Shown here piece by piece: positions 47,980 through 55,903 of a stretch of 64,000 nucleotides of DNA (the stretch's first letter is position 1; each line of letters begins with the position of its first letter). Location: positions 21,668-85,667 of the forward strand of contig CAWAYV010000022.1 of the NCBI GenBank assembly GCA_963786295.1. The letters are read 5' to 3'. Origin of the DNA: JACCZX01 sp963786295 (GTDB lineage Bacteria > Pseudomonadota > Gammaproteobacteria > Burkholderiales > Burkholderiaceae_F). Under the pieces are notes generated by a model, which saw nothing but the letters and a program-made list of their open reading frames with translations, had not been told where the DNA came from and searched no databases. The translations under genes and the position numbers were made by a program.

Positions 47980-50900
47980 TGCCGAAGCGCGAGGATCTCA
48001 AAAGCATCCTGATCATCGGCGCGGGTCCCATCGTTATCGGCCAGGCTTGCGAGTTCGACTACTCCGGCGCGCAGGCGTGCAAGGCACTGAAAGACGAGGG
48101 CTACAGGGTCATTCTCGTCAACAGCAATCCGGCGACGATCATGACCGATCCCGAAACGGCCGATGTCACGTATATCGAGCCGATCACATGGCAAGTCATC
48201 GAACGCATCATCGCGAAGGAAAAGCCCGACGCGATCTTGCCGACGATGGGCGGTCAGACCGCGCTGAACTGCGCGATGGATCTATACAACAACGGCGTGC
48301 TGAACAAGTACCGCGTTGAATTGATCGGTGCATCGCCCGACGCCATCGCAAAAGCAGAAGACCGGCTGAAATTCAAGGATGCGATGACGCGCATCGGGCT
48401 GTCGTCGGCCCGCTCGGATGTCGCGCACACGATGGCCGAGGCCCTTTCGATACAGGAAAAAAACGGTTTTCCGGTCGTGATCCGTCCGAGCTTCACTCTC
48501 GGCGGCACCGGTGGTGGCATCGCATACAACATGGAAGAGTTCGCCGCGATTTGCCAGCGCGGGTTCGATTTGTCGCCCACGCACGAGCTGCTGATCGAAG
48601 AGTCACTGATCGGCTGGAAAGAATTCGAGATGGAGGTCGTGCGCGACAAGGCGGACAACTGCATCATCGTGTGTTCGATCGAGAATTTGGACCCGATGGG
48701 TGTGCACACCGGCGACTCGATCACCGTCGCGCCGGCGCAGACGCTGACCGACAAGGAATATCAGCTGATGCGCGATGCATCGATCGCGATCCTGCGCGAA
48801 ATCGGTGTCGATACCGGCGGCTCGAACGTGCAATTCGCGATCAATCCTAAGAACGGCCGGATGATCGTGATCGAGATGAATCCGCGAGTGTCGCGCTCGT
48901 CAGCATTGGCGTCGAAGGCGACCGGGTTTCCGATCGCCAAGGTCGCGGCGAAGCTCGCGGTCGGCTATACGCTCGACGAATTGCGCAACGAGATTACCGG
49001 TGGGGCAACGCCAGCGTCGTTCGAGCCGACGATCGACTATGTTGTGACCAAGGTACCGCGCTTCGCGTTCGAGAAATTTGCGCAGGCCGACAATCATCTG
49101 ACGACGCAAATGAAATCGGTCGGCGAGGTGATGGCGATCGGCCGGACGTTTCAGGAATCCTTTCAAAAGGCGCTGCGTGGCCTCGAAGTCGGGTCGGATG
49201 GACTCGACGAGCATTCGAGCGATCGCGACGAGATCGTTGAAGAGATCGGTGAGCCCGGTCCCAATCGCATCTGGTTCGTCGGCGATGCGTTTCGAATCGG
49301 CATGACGCTCGACGAAGTGTTTGAAGAAACCGCGATCGATCCGTGGTTTCTGGCACAGATCGAAGAGTTGGTGCAGATCGAAGGTCGATTAAAAGGTCGA
49401 GCGTTAACCGACTTAACGGCTGATGAATTGCGCTATCTAAAGCGCAAAGGTTTTTCCGATCGACGCCTGGCAACATTGCTGGCTGCTTCTGCCTCGGATG
49501 TGCGCGCAGCGCGCCTGCGGCACGGTGTGCGGCCCGTTTACAAGCGAGTCGATACCTGCGCGGCCGAGTTCGCGACGACTACGGCGTACCTGTATTCGAC
49601 CTACGAGGACGAGTGCGAGGCGGAACCGACCGATCGCAAGAAAGTGATCGTGCTCGGTGGCGGTCCGAACCGAATCGGCCAGGGGATCGAGTTCGATTAC
49701 TGCTGCGTGCATGCCGCGTTTGCTTTGCGCGACCATGGCTTCGAAACGATCATGGTCAACTGCAATCCGGAAACGGTGTCTACTGACTATGACACCTCGG
49801 ATCGTCTGTACTTTGAGCCGCTGACCCTGGAAGACGTGCTCGAGATCGTCGACAAGGAAAAGCCGCTTGGCGTGATCGTGCAGTACGGCGGGCAAACACC
49901 GCTGAAACTCGCGCGCGATCTCGAAGCCAACGGTGTCCCAATTATCGGCACGTCGCCCGATTCGATCGACATTGCCGAAGATCGCGAACGCTTTCAGAAG
50001 CTGCTGCAGCAGCTCGGGCTGAAGCAGCCGCCGAACCGTACCGCGCGCACTGAAGACGAGGCATTGCGCCTGGCCGCGGAAATCGGTTACCCGTTGGTGG
50101 TGCGTCCCAGCTACGTGTTGGGCGGGCGCGCGATGGAAATCGTGCACGATGGCCGCGACCTCGAACGCTATATGCGCGAGGCGGTCAAGGTCAGCAACGA
50201 TTCGCCGGTGCTGCTCGACCGCTTTCTCGACGATGCGATCGAAGTCGACGTCGATTGCGTCGCCGACGGCGAACGGGTACTGATCGGCGGAGTGATGGAA
50301 CACATCGAGCAAGCAGGGGTGCATTCTGGCGACTCGGCGTGTTCGCTGCCGCCGTACTCGCTGTCGCAGGCGACGATCGATGAGCTGAAGCGTCAGACTG
50401 AGCAGATGGCGCGAGCGCTGAACGTCGTCGGACTGATGAACGTTCAGTTCGCGATTCAAACGCATGACGGCGAGAGCACTGTTTACGTGCTGGAAGTCAA
50501 CCCACGCGCATCGCGCACGGTGCCGTTCGTCTCGAAGGCGACTGGAAAGCCGCTGGCAAAGATTGGCGCGCTCGTGATGGTCGGCATCACACTCGAACAG
50601 CAAGGCGAGACGCGCGAAATCGTGCCGCCGTATTACTCGATCAAGGAATCCGTGTTTCCGTTCACGAAGTTTCCGGGTGTCGATCCGTTGCTTGGCCCCG
50701 AGATGCGCTCGACCGGCGAAGTGATGGGTGTCGGTGAGACATTCGGCGAAGCTTTGTTCAAGTCTCAGTTGGGCGCGGGATCGACGCTGCCGGAGTCGGG
50801 CACCGTCTTCTTGAGCGTGATGGATCGCGACAAGCCGAAGGCGGTTGCGGTCGCCAGGTTGTTGCACGACAAAGGCTATCAGTTGGTGGCAACGCGAGGA

Positions 50901-51197
50901 ACCGCGCAGGCGATCGATCAGGCCGGAATTCCGGTTGCGATGGTCAACAAGGTCAAGGATGGACGGCCGCACGTGGTCGATTTGCTGAAAAATGGCGACA
51001 TTCAACTGGTCATCACTACCGTGAGCGAAGTGCGCAGCCAGATCGCCGACTCGCGTTCGATCCGCACCACCGCGCTGGCGCAGCGCGTTACTTATTACAC
51101 GACGATGGCAGGCGGACGCGCGGCTATTGAAGGACTGCAGCAGGTCGATCGGCTCAAGGTGTACGACCTGCAATCGTTGCATCGCCGCCTCCAGTAA
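47979..51197 (+). CDS. carB: carbamoyl-phosphate synthase large subunit
   Basis: CarB makes carbamoyl phosphate from bicarbonate, ATP and ammonia. The 1072-residue protein has two homologous ATP-grasp halves, the first starting ILIIGAGPIVIGQACEFDYSG and the second VIVLGGGPNRIGQGIEFDYC, an oligomerisation region between them, and a C-terminal MGS-like allosteric domain (SVMDRDKPKAVAVARLLHDK). The frame is intact over 3.2 kb. ATG 47979 overlaps the gmhA stop (TAATG), so translation is coupled to gmhA instead of carA. A strong terminator follows before greA. Confidence 0.97.
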   Translation: MPKREDLKSILIIGAGPIVIGQACEFDYSGAQACKALKDEGYRVILVNSNPATIMTDPETADVTYIEPITWQVIERIIAKEKPDAILPTMGGQTALNCAMDLYNNGVLNKYRVELIGASPDAIAKAEDRLKFKDAMTRIGLSSARSDVAHTMAEALSIQEKNGFPVVIRPSFTLGGTGGGIAYNMEEFAAICQRGFDLSPTHELLIEESLIGWKEFEMEVVRDKADNCIIVCSIENLDPMGVHTGDSITVAPAQTLTDKEYQLMRDASIAILREIGVDTGGSNVQFAINPKNGRMIVIEMNPRVSRSSALASKATGFPIAKVAAKLAVGYTLDELRNEITGGATPASFEPTIDYVVTKVPRFAFEKFAQADNHLTTQMKSVGEVMAIGRTFQESFQKALRGLEVGSDGLDEHSSDRDEIVEEIGEPGPNRIWFVGDAFRIGMTLDEVFEETAIDPWFLAQIEELVQIEGRLKGRALTDLTADELRYLKRKGFSDRRLATLLAASASDVRAARLRHGVRPVYKRVDTCAAEFATTTAYLYSTYEDECEAEPTDRKKVIVLGGGPNRIGQGIEFDYCCVHAAFALRDHGFETIMVNCNPETVSTDYDTSDRLYFEPLTLEDVLEIVDKEKPLGVIVQYGGQTPLKLARDLEANGVPIIGTSPDSIDIAEDRERFQKLLQQLGLKQPPNRTARTEDEALRLAAEIGYPLVVRPSYVLGGRAMEIVHDGRDLERYMREAVKVSNDSPVLLDRFLDDAIEVDVDCVADGERVLIGGVMEHIEQAGVHSGDSACSLPPYSLSQATIDELKRQTEQMARALNVVGLMNVQFAIQTHDGESTVYVLEVNPRASRTVPFVSKATGKPLAKIGALVMVGITLEQQGETREIVPPYYSIKESVFPFTKFPGVDPLLGPEMRSTGEVMGVGETFGEALFKSQLGAGSTLPESGTVFLSVMDRDKPKAVAVARLLHDKGYQLVATRGTAQAIDQAGIPVAMVNKVKDGRPHVVDLLKNGDIQLVITTVSEVRSQIADSRSIRTTALAQRVTYYTTMAGGRAAIEGLQQVDRLKVYDLQSLHRRLQ

Positions 51198-51239
51198 CGC
51201 GATTTGCGTGCGCCGAACGCTTTAGATACATTTCCCTGC

Positions 51240-51270
51240 GCCCCGGCTTTGCCGGGGCTTTGCTTTTTTT
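51240..51270 (+). terminator. intrinsic terminator after carB
   Basis: GCCCCGGC and GCCGGGGC pair around TTT, then TTTGC and a run of eight T residues follow. It lies about 40 bases after carB and directly before the greA start region, so greA needs its own promoter or read-through. Confidence 0.88.
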
Positions 51271-51284
51271 AGGTTGAAAGCCAT

Positions 51285-51761
51285 ATGCGATCCATACCGA
51301 TCACGGCGCGTGGCGCCGAAAAACTGAAGGCCGAGTTGCAACGACTGCGCGGTGTCGATCGCCCGACGATCATTCAGGCAATCAAAGACGCGCGCGAAAA
51401 AGGCGATTTGACCGAAAACGCCGAATACGAAGCGGCGCGCGAACGCCAGGGGTTTATCGAAGGCCGCATACAGGAGCTCGAAGGCAAGCTTTCGGCGCTG
51501 CAGATAATTGATCCGGCGACGGTCGATGCGGCGGGACGCGTCGTCTTTGGCGCAACGGTCGAGTTGGAAGACCAGGACTCGGGCGATCTGGTGAAGTATC
51601 AGATCGTCGGCGACGACGAAGCGGACATCAAGGCCGGGTGGATTTCGGTATCAAGTCCGATCGCGCGTGCATTAATCGGCAAAAGCGAAGGCGACATTGC
51701 AACCGTGATCGCGCCCGCCGGCGAGCGCGAATATTCGATCGTTTCGGTTTCATATACGTAG
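51285..51761 (+). CDS. greA: transcription elongation factor GreA
   Basis: GreA rescues backtracked RNA polymerase by stimulating transcript cleavage. The 158-residue protein has an N-terminal coiled coil with AREKGDLTENAEYEAARERQ, whose acidic tip (Asp and Glu) enters the polymerase channel, and a C-terminal FKBP-like domain ending IGKSEGDIATVIAPAGEREYSI. Length and order are standard. The start is ATG 51285, 15 bases after the terminator T run. It is followed by the opposite-strand yhbY. Confidence 0.96.
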   Translation: MRSIPITARGAEKLKAELQRLRGVDRPTIIQAIKDAREKGDLTENAEYEAARERQGFIEGRIQELEGKLSALQIIDPATVDAAGRVVFGATVELEDQDSGDLVKYQIVGDDEADIKAGWISVSSPIARALIGKSEGDIATVIAPAGEREYSIVSVSYT

Positions 51762-51873
51762 TCAGCACGGGCGCTTGCTGCACGCTTTCGTTCAACGCAG
51801 CGCTAACGGTGCAATTGGCCGTTAATTAAGCGTCTATCTCTTTCGTTTTGCCGCCACTCGTCCGCCCGCTGAC

Positions 51874-52185
51874 TCATCGGCGCGTCGGCTCCTGCTTTTC
51901 GTCGCTTTCAGGCCGTGGTCTGAACAGCACAATCATCTTTCCGATCGATTGAACTTTGGCGGCCGACAGTTTTTCGGCCACTTCAGCTCCGATTTGCGCT
52001 CGCTCGCCGCGGCTGTCACTCGGCACCTTGATCTTTACCAGTTCATGGGCCGCGAGAGCACGGTCGATTTCATGCAGGACCATTTCCGTGAGACCCGCTG
52101 CACCGAGCAATACCACTGGTCTTAAGTCGTGCGCGCGCGCCTTTAACGCCTGGCGTTGCGCGGAATTCAGCATCAATTCAGGCAT
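51874..52185 (-). CDS. yhbY: YhbY family RNA-binding protein
   Basis: This is a small CRM-domain protein that associates with pre-50S ribosomal particles. It reads MPELMLNSAQRQALKARAHD, then RPVVLLGAAGLTEMVLHEI, HELVKIKVP and the C-terminal MIVLFRP. A charged tail (ESDEKQEPTRR) follows. ATG 52185 is chosen; readings from 52230 or 52173 are possible, and no ribosome site clearly decides. In E. coli and most relatives yhbY is divergent from and next to rlmE; here the second pilin cluster is inserted between them. Confidence 0.88.
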   Translation of the reverse strand: MPELMLNSAQRQALKARAHDLRPVVLLGAAGLTEMVLHEIDRALAAHELVKIKVPSDSRGERAQIGAEVAEKLSAAKVQSIGKMIVLFRPRPESDEKQEPTRR

Positions 52186-52351
52186 TCGCAAAGGATCGAA
52201 TCGGATGTTGGGTTTGGGAATTCTTCCCACGCTATGCGTGGTGGGCGGTGGGACGCGAACCGCTCGTCGGTCCTGCCGGATCGTACATCCCGGGCATTCA
52301 AGAACGGCCGGTGGGCGTCGTTACCCAGTTGTGCACAGGAACGCGTTTGCC

Positions 52352-52777
52352 ATGAAAAAACGAGACGAGAGCGGCTTCACGCTGATCGAGGCGATGGTGG
52401 TAGTCGCCGTGCTCGGCATTCTCGCGGCGATCAGCGTTCCGAACTACTCACGCTACGTGACGCGCGGGCACTTGGTCGATGCTGGCAACGCGCTGTCCGA
52501 ATACCGCGTCCGTATGGAACAGTTTTATCAGGACAACCGCACGTATGCGAGGGCCGGCGTGTGCGGTCAGGCAGTCCCCACCAACCTGGATAACTTCGCG
52601 ATCGCGTGCGCGATCGCCGCTGGCGGTCAGGCCTTTACGGCAACTGCTACCGGTGCAGGGAGTACGGCCGGATTTGTCTACACGATTAACCAAGCAAATG
52701 TGCGTTCGACGACGGCGATACCTTCGCATTGGGGCACGTTGGCGCGTGACGCAGGTATCAAGTGGGTGACTCAATGA
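52352..52777 (+). CDS. pilE: PilE-like type IV pilin (cluster 2, first copy)
   Basis: This is an intact pilin of 141 residues. A short leader MKKRDESG is followed by FTLIEAMVVVAVLGILAAIS with the Glu at position 5, then VPNYSRYVTRG and YRVRMEQFYQDNRTYA, standard PilE features. A cysteine pair lies at VCGQAV and IACAIA. ATG 52352 has a modest AGGA site upstream. It is the first gene of the second pilin cluster, and its stop overlaps the next gene by ATGA. It may be a major or minor subunit; sequence alone does not decide. Confidence 0.88.
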   Translation: MKKRDESGFTLIEAMVVVAVLGILAAISVPNYSRYVTRGHLVDAGNALSEYRVRMEQFYQDNRTYARAGVCGQAVPTNLDNFAIACAIAAGGQAFTATATGAGSTAGFVYTINQANVRSTTAIPSHWGTLARDAGIKWVTQ

Positions 52778-53187
52778 TGCGTACGCGGCAGCACTGCGGA
52801 AGGCCCCGCGGCTTCACGCTTCTCGAGGTCGCTGTAGTGATGGCCGTCGCCGCGATCCTGGCGGCGGTTGCGATCCCGAACTACAGCGAATACGTAATGC
52901 GCTCACATCGCTCCGCGGTGCAATCCTTTATCAGCGATGTCGCAAGCCGACAGTCGCAGTTCTTTCTTGATCGTCGCAACTATGCGGCGACGGTTGATGC
53001 GCTGAACATGGCAGCCCCTGCCGACGTTGCCGCGCGATATACGGTCGCTATTGCCGTCGTCGCCGGGCCGCCGGCGGGATTTCAGGTCTCAGCGACTCCG
53101 ATCGGTACCCAGGCCACCGATCGTTGCGGCTTACTCACGATCGACCAGGCGGGCAATCGCACCGCCGTTAGCAACCGTTGCTGGTAA
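52774..53187 (+). CDS. pilE: PilE-like type IV pilin (cluster 2, second copy)
   Basis: This is an intact second pilin of 137 residues. The leader MMRTRQHCGRPRG is followed by FTLLEVAVVMAVAAILAAVA, then IPNYSEYVMRSHRSAVQSF and DVASRQSQFFLDRRNYA. The C-terminus has the paired cysteines (DRCGLLTIDQAGNRT and SNRCW), the same design as the cluster 1 pilin tail. ATG 52774 overlaps the previous stop, implying coupled production of the two pilins. The two proteins are clearly different outside the N-terminal helix. Confidence 0.88.
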   Translation: MMRTRQHCGRPRGFTLLEVAVVMAVAAILAAVAIPNYSEYVMRSHRSAVQSFISDVASRQSQFFLDRRNYAATVDALNMAAPADVAARYTVAIAVVAGPPAGFQVSATPIGTQATDRCGLLTIDQAGNRTAVSNRCW

Positions 53188-53191
53188 GAGT

Positions 53192-53678
53192 ATGAAAACA
53201 CTAACGCAACGACCGAAGATCCTTTGCTCAGCGTGGTTTCACCTTGATCGAAGCGATGGTGGTGATCTCGATCATGGCCATTCTTGCCGGCACGAGTGTT
53301 TCAAGCTTTGTATGGCTCAATCAGTCCACGCAGATCCGCGGCGCCACGTTCGACCTGATTGCCGACCTCAATTTCGCGCGGAGTGAAGCAGTCAAGCGTA
53401 ACGCGGACATCGTGGTGGCACCCCGCAACGGTGACTGGGTCAATGGCTGGACGATTACCTTCGGCGCAAATGTGCTGCGGTCTCGCGATCCGGTTGGAGC
53501 AGCAGTTGGCTTCACCGCAGCTCCTCCCACTTTGACGTTTGATGGTGGCGGTCGCGCTTCGCTGGTCACGGTAGGCAATTTCGAAATCTGTCCGCCCACC
53601 GGCGGTAGCACTGCAGGACGAACCGTTCGCCTCGATCCGTCGGGCCTGTCGCGCTCGACCAAACGGACATGCTCGTGA
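53192..53678 (+). pseudogene. fimT: FimT/GspH-type minor pilin, one frameshift (cluster 2)
   Basis: ATG 53192 starts MKTLTQRPKILCSA; a shift near 53230 leads to QRGFTLIEAMVVISIMAIL, the pilin leader and helix. The rest is open: GATFDLIADLNFARSEAVKRN, VNGWTITFGANVLRSRD and VGNFEICPPTGGSTAGRTV, typical of FimT, to TGA 53676-53678. Only the first dozen residues, the leader, are affected. As read, ribosomes would not reach the pilin frame from this ATG. The product is a pilus priming pseudopilin if the base is corrected. Confidence 0.82.
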
Positions 53679-53686
53679 GAGGCGCA

Positions 53687-54232
53687 ATGCGAAAAACCGC
53701 GGTCAAGTTTGCTGGCTTTGCCCTGGTTGAGTCCATGGTGACCGTTGTCGTGGTTGCGTTCGGACTACTCGGTATTGCTGGCCTCGTATCACGATCGTTC
53801 ACCACCGAAGTCGACGCGATGCAACGCGCGCAGGCGGCGATGCTGCTGCAGGACATGGTGACGCGTATCGAGGGCAACCGAGCCAATGCGGCCGCTTATG
53901 TGACTGGCGACACCGGCATTACCGGTTATGTTGCAACTACCACTCCATCTGGCACGACTGCTTATAGCTACGTGAGCTGCAATCCCGCGGCGCCGATGGC
54001 CGAGCGTGACAGCTGCGCATGGGGGCAGCTGCTAGCCGGCGGCAACGAACGTATCGACAACGCCAACGCGGGCGTGTTGGTCGGTGCGATGGGATGCGTC
54101 CATGAGATCGACGCTTTTAATCGGATCTATGCAGTAACAATCGCCTGGCAAGGCGCAAGCGCTGAGCGCTGCACCGATCGTCGACAACAATTTTCCTCCT
54201 ACCGGATGTGGTCGCGACCAATTCGGCAATGA
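53687..54232 (+). CDS. pilV: type IV pilus minor pilin PilV (cluster 2)
   Basis: This is an intact minor pilin of about 181 residues. ATG 53687 gives MRKTAVKFAG, then FALVESMVTVVVVAFGLLGI with the conserved Glu at position 5. FTTEVDAMQRAQAAMLLQDMVTRIEGNR (split here as AMQRAQAAMLLQDMV and IEGNR) is the PilV signature helix. Cysteines occur at YVSCNP, SCAWGQ, GCVHEID and AERCTDRR. The last residues may be altered by a small shift near 54207, since another frame runs on to a stop at 54250 that would overlap a following ATG. In-frame starts at 53669 and 53675 are less likely. Confidence 0.82.
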   Translation: MRKTAVKFAGFALVESMVTVVVVAFGLLGIAGLVSRSFTTEVDAMQRAQAAMLLQDMVTRIEGNRANAAAYVTGDTGITGYVATTTPSGTTAYSYVSCNPAAPMAERDSCAWGQLLAGGNERIDNANAGVLVGAMGCVHEIDAFNRIYAVTIAWQGASAERCTDRRQQFSSYRMWSRPIRQ

Positions 54233-54292
54233 AAACCAGCGCCGGTTGATGACGACACTGTTGCGTATAGGCACGTTGAATCCGGCGCCCTG

Positions 54293-55323
54293 ATGCGACC
54301 CGATTCAATGCGGCTGCGTCGAACGCACACGGGGTTCTCGTTGATCGAGCTGATGATCGGCGTGACGATCGGGCTCGTGCTGCTGACGGTCCTGGCAACA
54401 GTGTTCGACCGCACATCGGGCGGTCGGTCCGACCTCGATCGCGTCTCGCGGCTTGTTGAAAACAGCCGTTTTGCGGTGGACGTGATCGGTGACGATGTTC
54501 GCCATGCCGGCTTCTATGGAACGGTTCTACCGCCGTCCGACACTGTCTTTACCAATACGTCGCCCTGCGCCTGGAACGTTGCCGACCTCACATCGCTCGG
54601 CTGGCAGCCGACACTGACGCCACCGCGCTATCCGGCGCAGCTGATGGGGTGGGACGATCCGGTCGCGGGCGATCCTGCCCTGGGGTGCCTACCCGATCGC
54701 GTGCCCGGTACCGACGTGATCGTGATCCGTCGTGTCAGCGCCGACACCATCGCCGCGGCGGCGGTCGATGTTCGCAACGTCTATGTTCAGGCGTCGCAAT
54801 GCATTAACGATCCGGCGCTGTTGCGGGTATCGAATTTGTCCGCACAGTTCACGCTGCGGACAGCTGCATGTGACGCCGCTCTTATCGCGCCCATTCGCCG
54901 CTATTTCGTGCGTGGGTACTACGTCGCCAGTTGCAACTCGTGCACACCATCCGACGGCATCCCGACGCTGAAGCGCATTGAAATCATCGACAACGCGGTG
55001 CGGGTCGTATCGCTGGCGGAAGGCGTCAGTCAACCTGCAGCTCGAATACGCGTTCGACACCAATGATGACGGCTCGCCGGAACAGTATCTGACTTCGACG
55101 ACAGCCGACACGACTCCGACATCGCTTTGGTCCAACGTTGTCGCGTTGCGATTGCACATGCTGATGCGCAGCACCGAAGCCGGCCAGCGCTGCGACGACT
55201 TCGCCCGGTGTCTACGACCTCGGTCCAGCACACACCGCCGAAACTTGTCCGGCCGGATTCAAGTGTCGCCTGGTGACTACCACGATGCGGCTGAACAACG
55301 TGGCCGGACGCCGGGAGAACTGA
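54293..55323 (+). pseudogene. pilW: type IV pilus minor pilin PilW, frameshifted near the 3' end (cluster 2)
   Basis: ATG 54293 opens MRPDSMRLRRTHTG, then FSLIELMIGVTIGLVLLTVL and DRVSRLVENSRFAVDVIGDD, followed by RHAGFYG, a hallmark of PilW. The frame is open for about 245 residues to near 55028, where one base is lost or gained. It then continues LQLEYAFDTNDDGSPEQYL and LWSNVVALRLHMLMRSTEAG, and after another shift near 55200 ends YDLGPAHTAETCPAGFKCRL and MRLNNVAGRREN at TGA 55321-55323. The product would be about 342 residues. It is one base before the pilX ATG. Confidence 0.83.
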
Positions 55324-55324
55324 G

Positions 55325-55895
55325 ATGACACGCGCATATCCGGTCAACAGAGTCACAGCACGGTTCGGCACTGGTCATTTCCATATTTTTCCTATTGCTG
55401 CTGGCCACGCTCGCGCTGACGGGCTTGCGCGCAAGCACGACCAACGTGCAGATCGTCGGCAATATGCAGGCGCGCCAGGAAGTGACCGCCGCGGCGCAGA
55501 TGCTGCTGGAGCAGACGCTGAGCAGCGATGAATTCGCGACGAATCCGCAAGGCGTGTTCGCTGCGGCAAGAGTGGCTTCAGACTACAACGGCGACGGAGT
55601 CGCCGATGCTGTCGCTGTGCTTGCGGAAGCGCCGGTGTGCTTGCGCGCCCGATCAGTGTCGCTGGTCGATCTCGATCCGTCGAATCCGCAGGATGCCCCT
55701 TGCTTTGCCAGTGCAGCTTTGACCAACCCCGGACTACTTCCGGGAAGCGGTGGTCCCGCAGGTTCTCTGTGCGCTGATACCGAGTGGCATCTAAGAGTTC
55801 GCTCGACTGACGCACAGACGGGCGCCACCGTCACCTTGAACCAGGGCGTGACATTACGTACTGCCGTGGTCGGACTCAACACGATATGCAACTGA
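55325..55895 (+). pseudogene. pilX: type IV pilus assembly protein PilX, 5' frameshifts (cluster 2)
   Basis: ATG 55325 starts MTRAYPVN; shifts near 55352 and 55370 lead to SALVISIFFLLLLATLALTG, the PilX hydrophobic helix. The rest is intact: TNVQIVGNMQARQEVTAAAQ, then a region with DYNGDGVAD and C-terminal cysteine pairs, ending TAVVGLNTICN at TGA 55893-55895. The product is a minor pilin of about 190 residues if corrected. DYNGDGVADAV resembles a calcium-binding loop, which is common in PilX/PilY1 partners. Confidence 0.8.
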
Positions 55896-55903
55896 GAACC
55901 GCC

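Noticed and set aside
49437..51182. Open frame of 581 codons on the minus strand inside carB
   Set aside because: Shadow of an intact, highly conserved gene; no motif of its own.
52211..52241. Two short hairpins at the yhbY start as a sigma-54 or regulatory site for the pilin cluster
   Set aside because: Stems of five and six bases only, and no GG-N10-GC sigma-54 element with correct spacing could be found.
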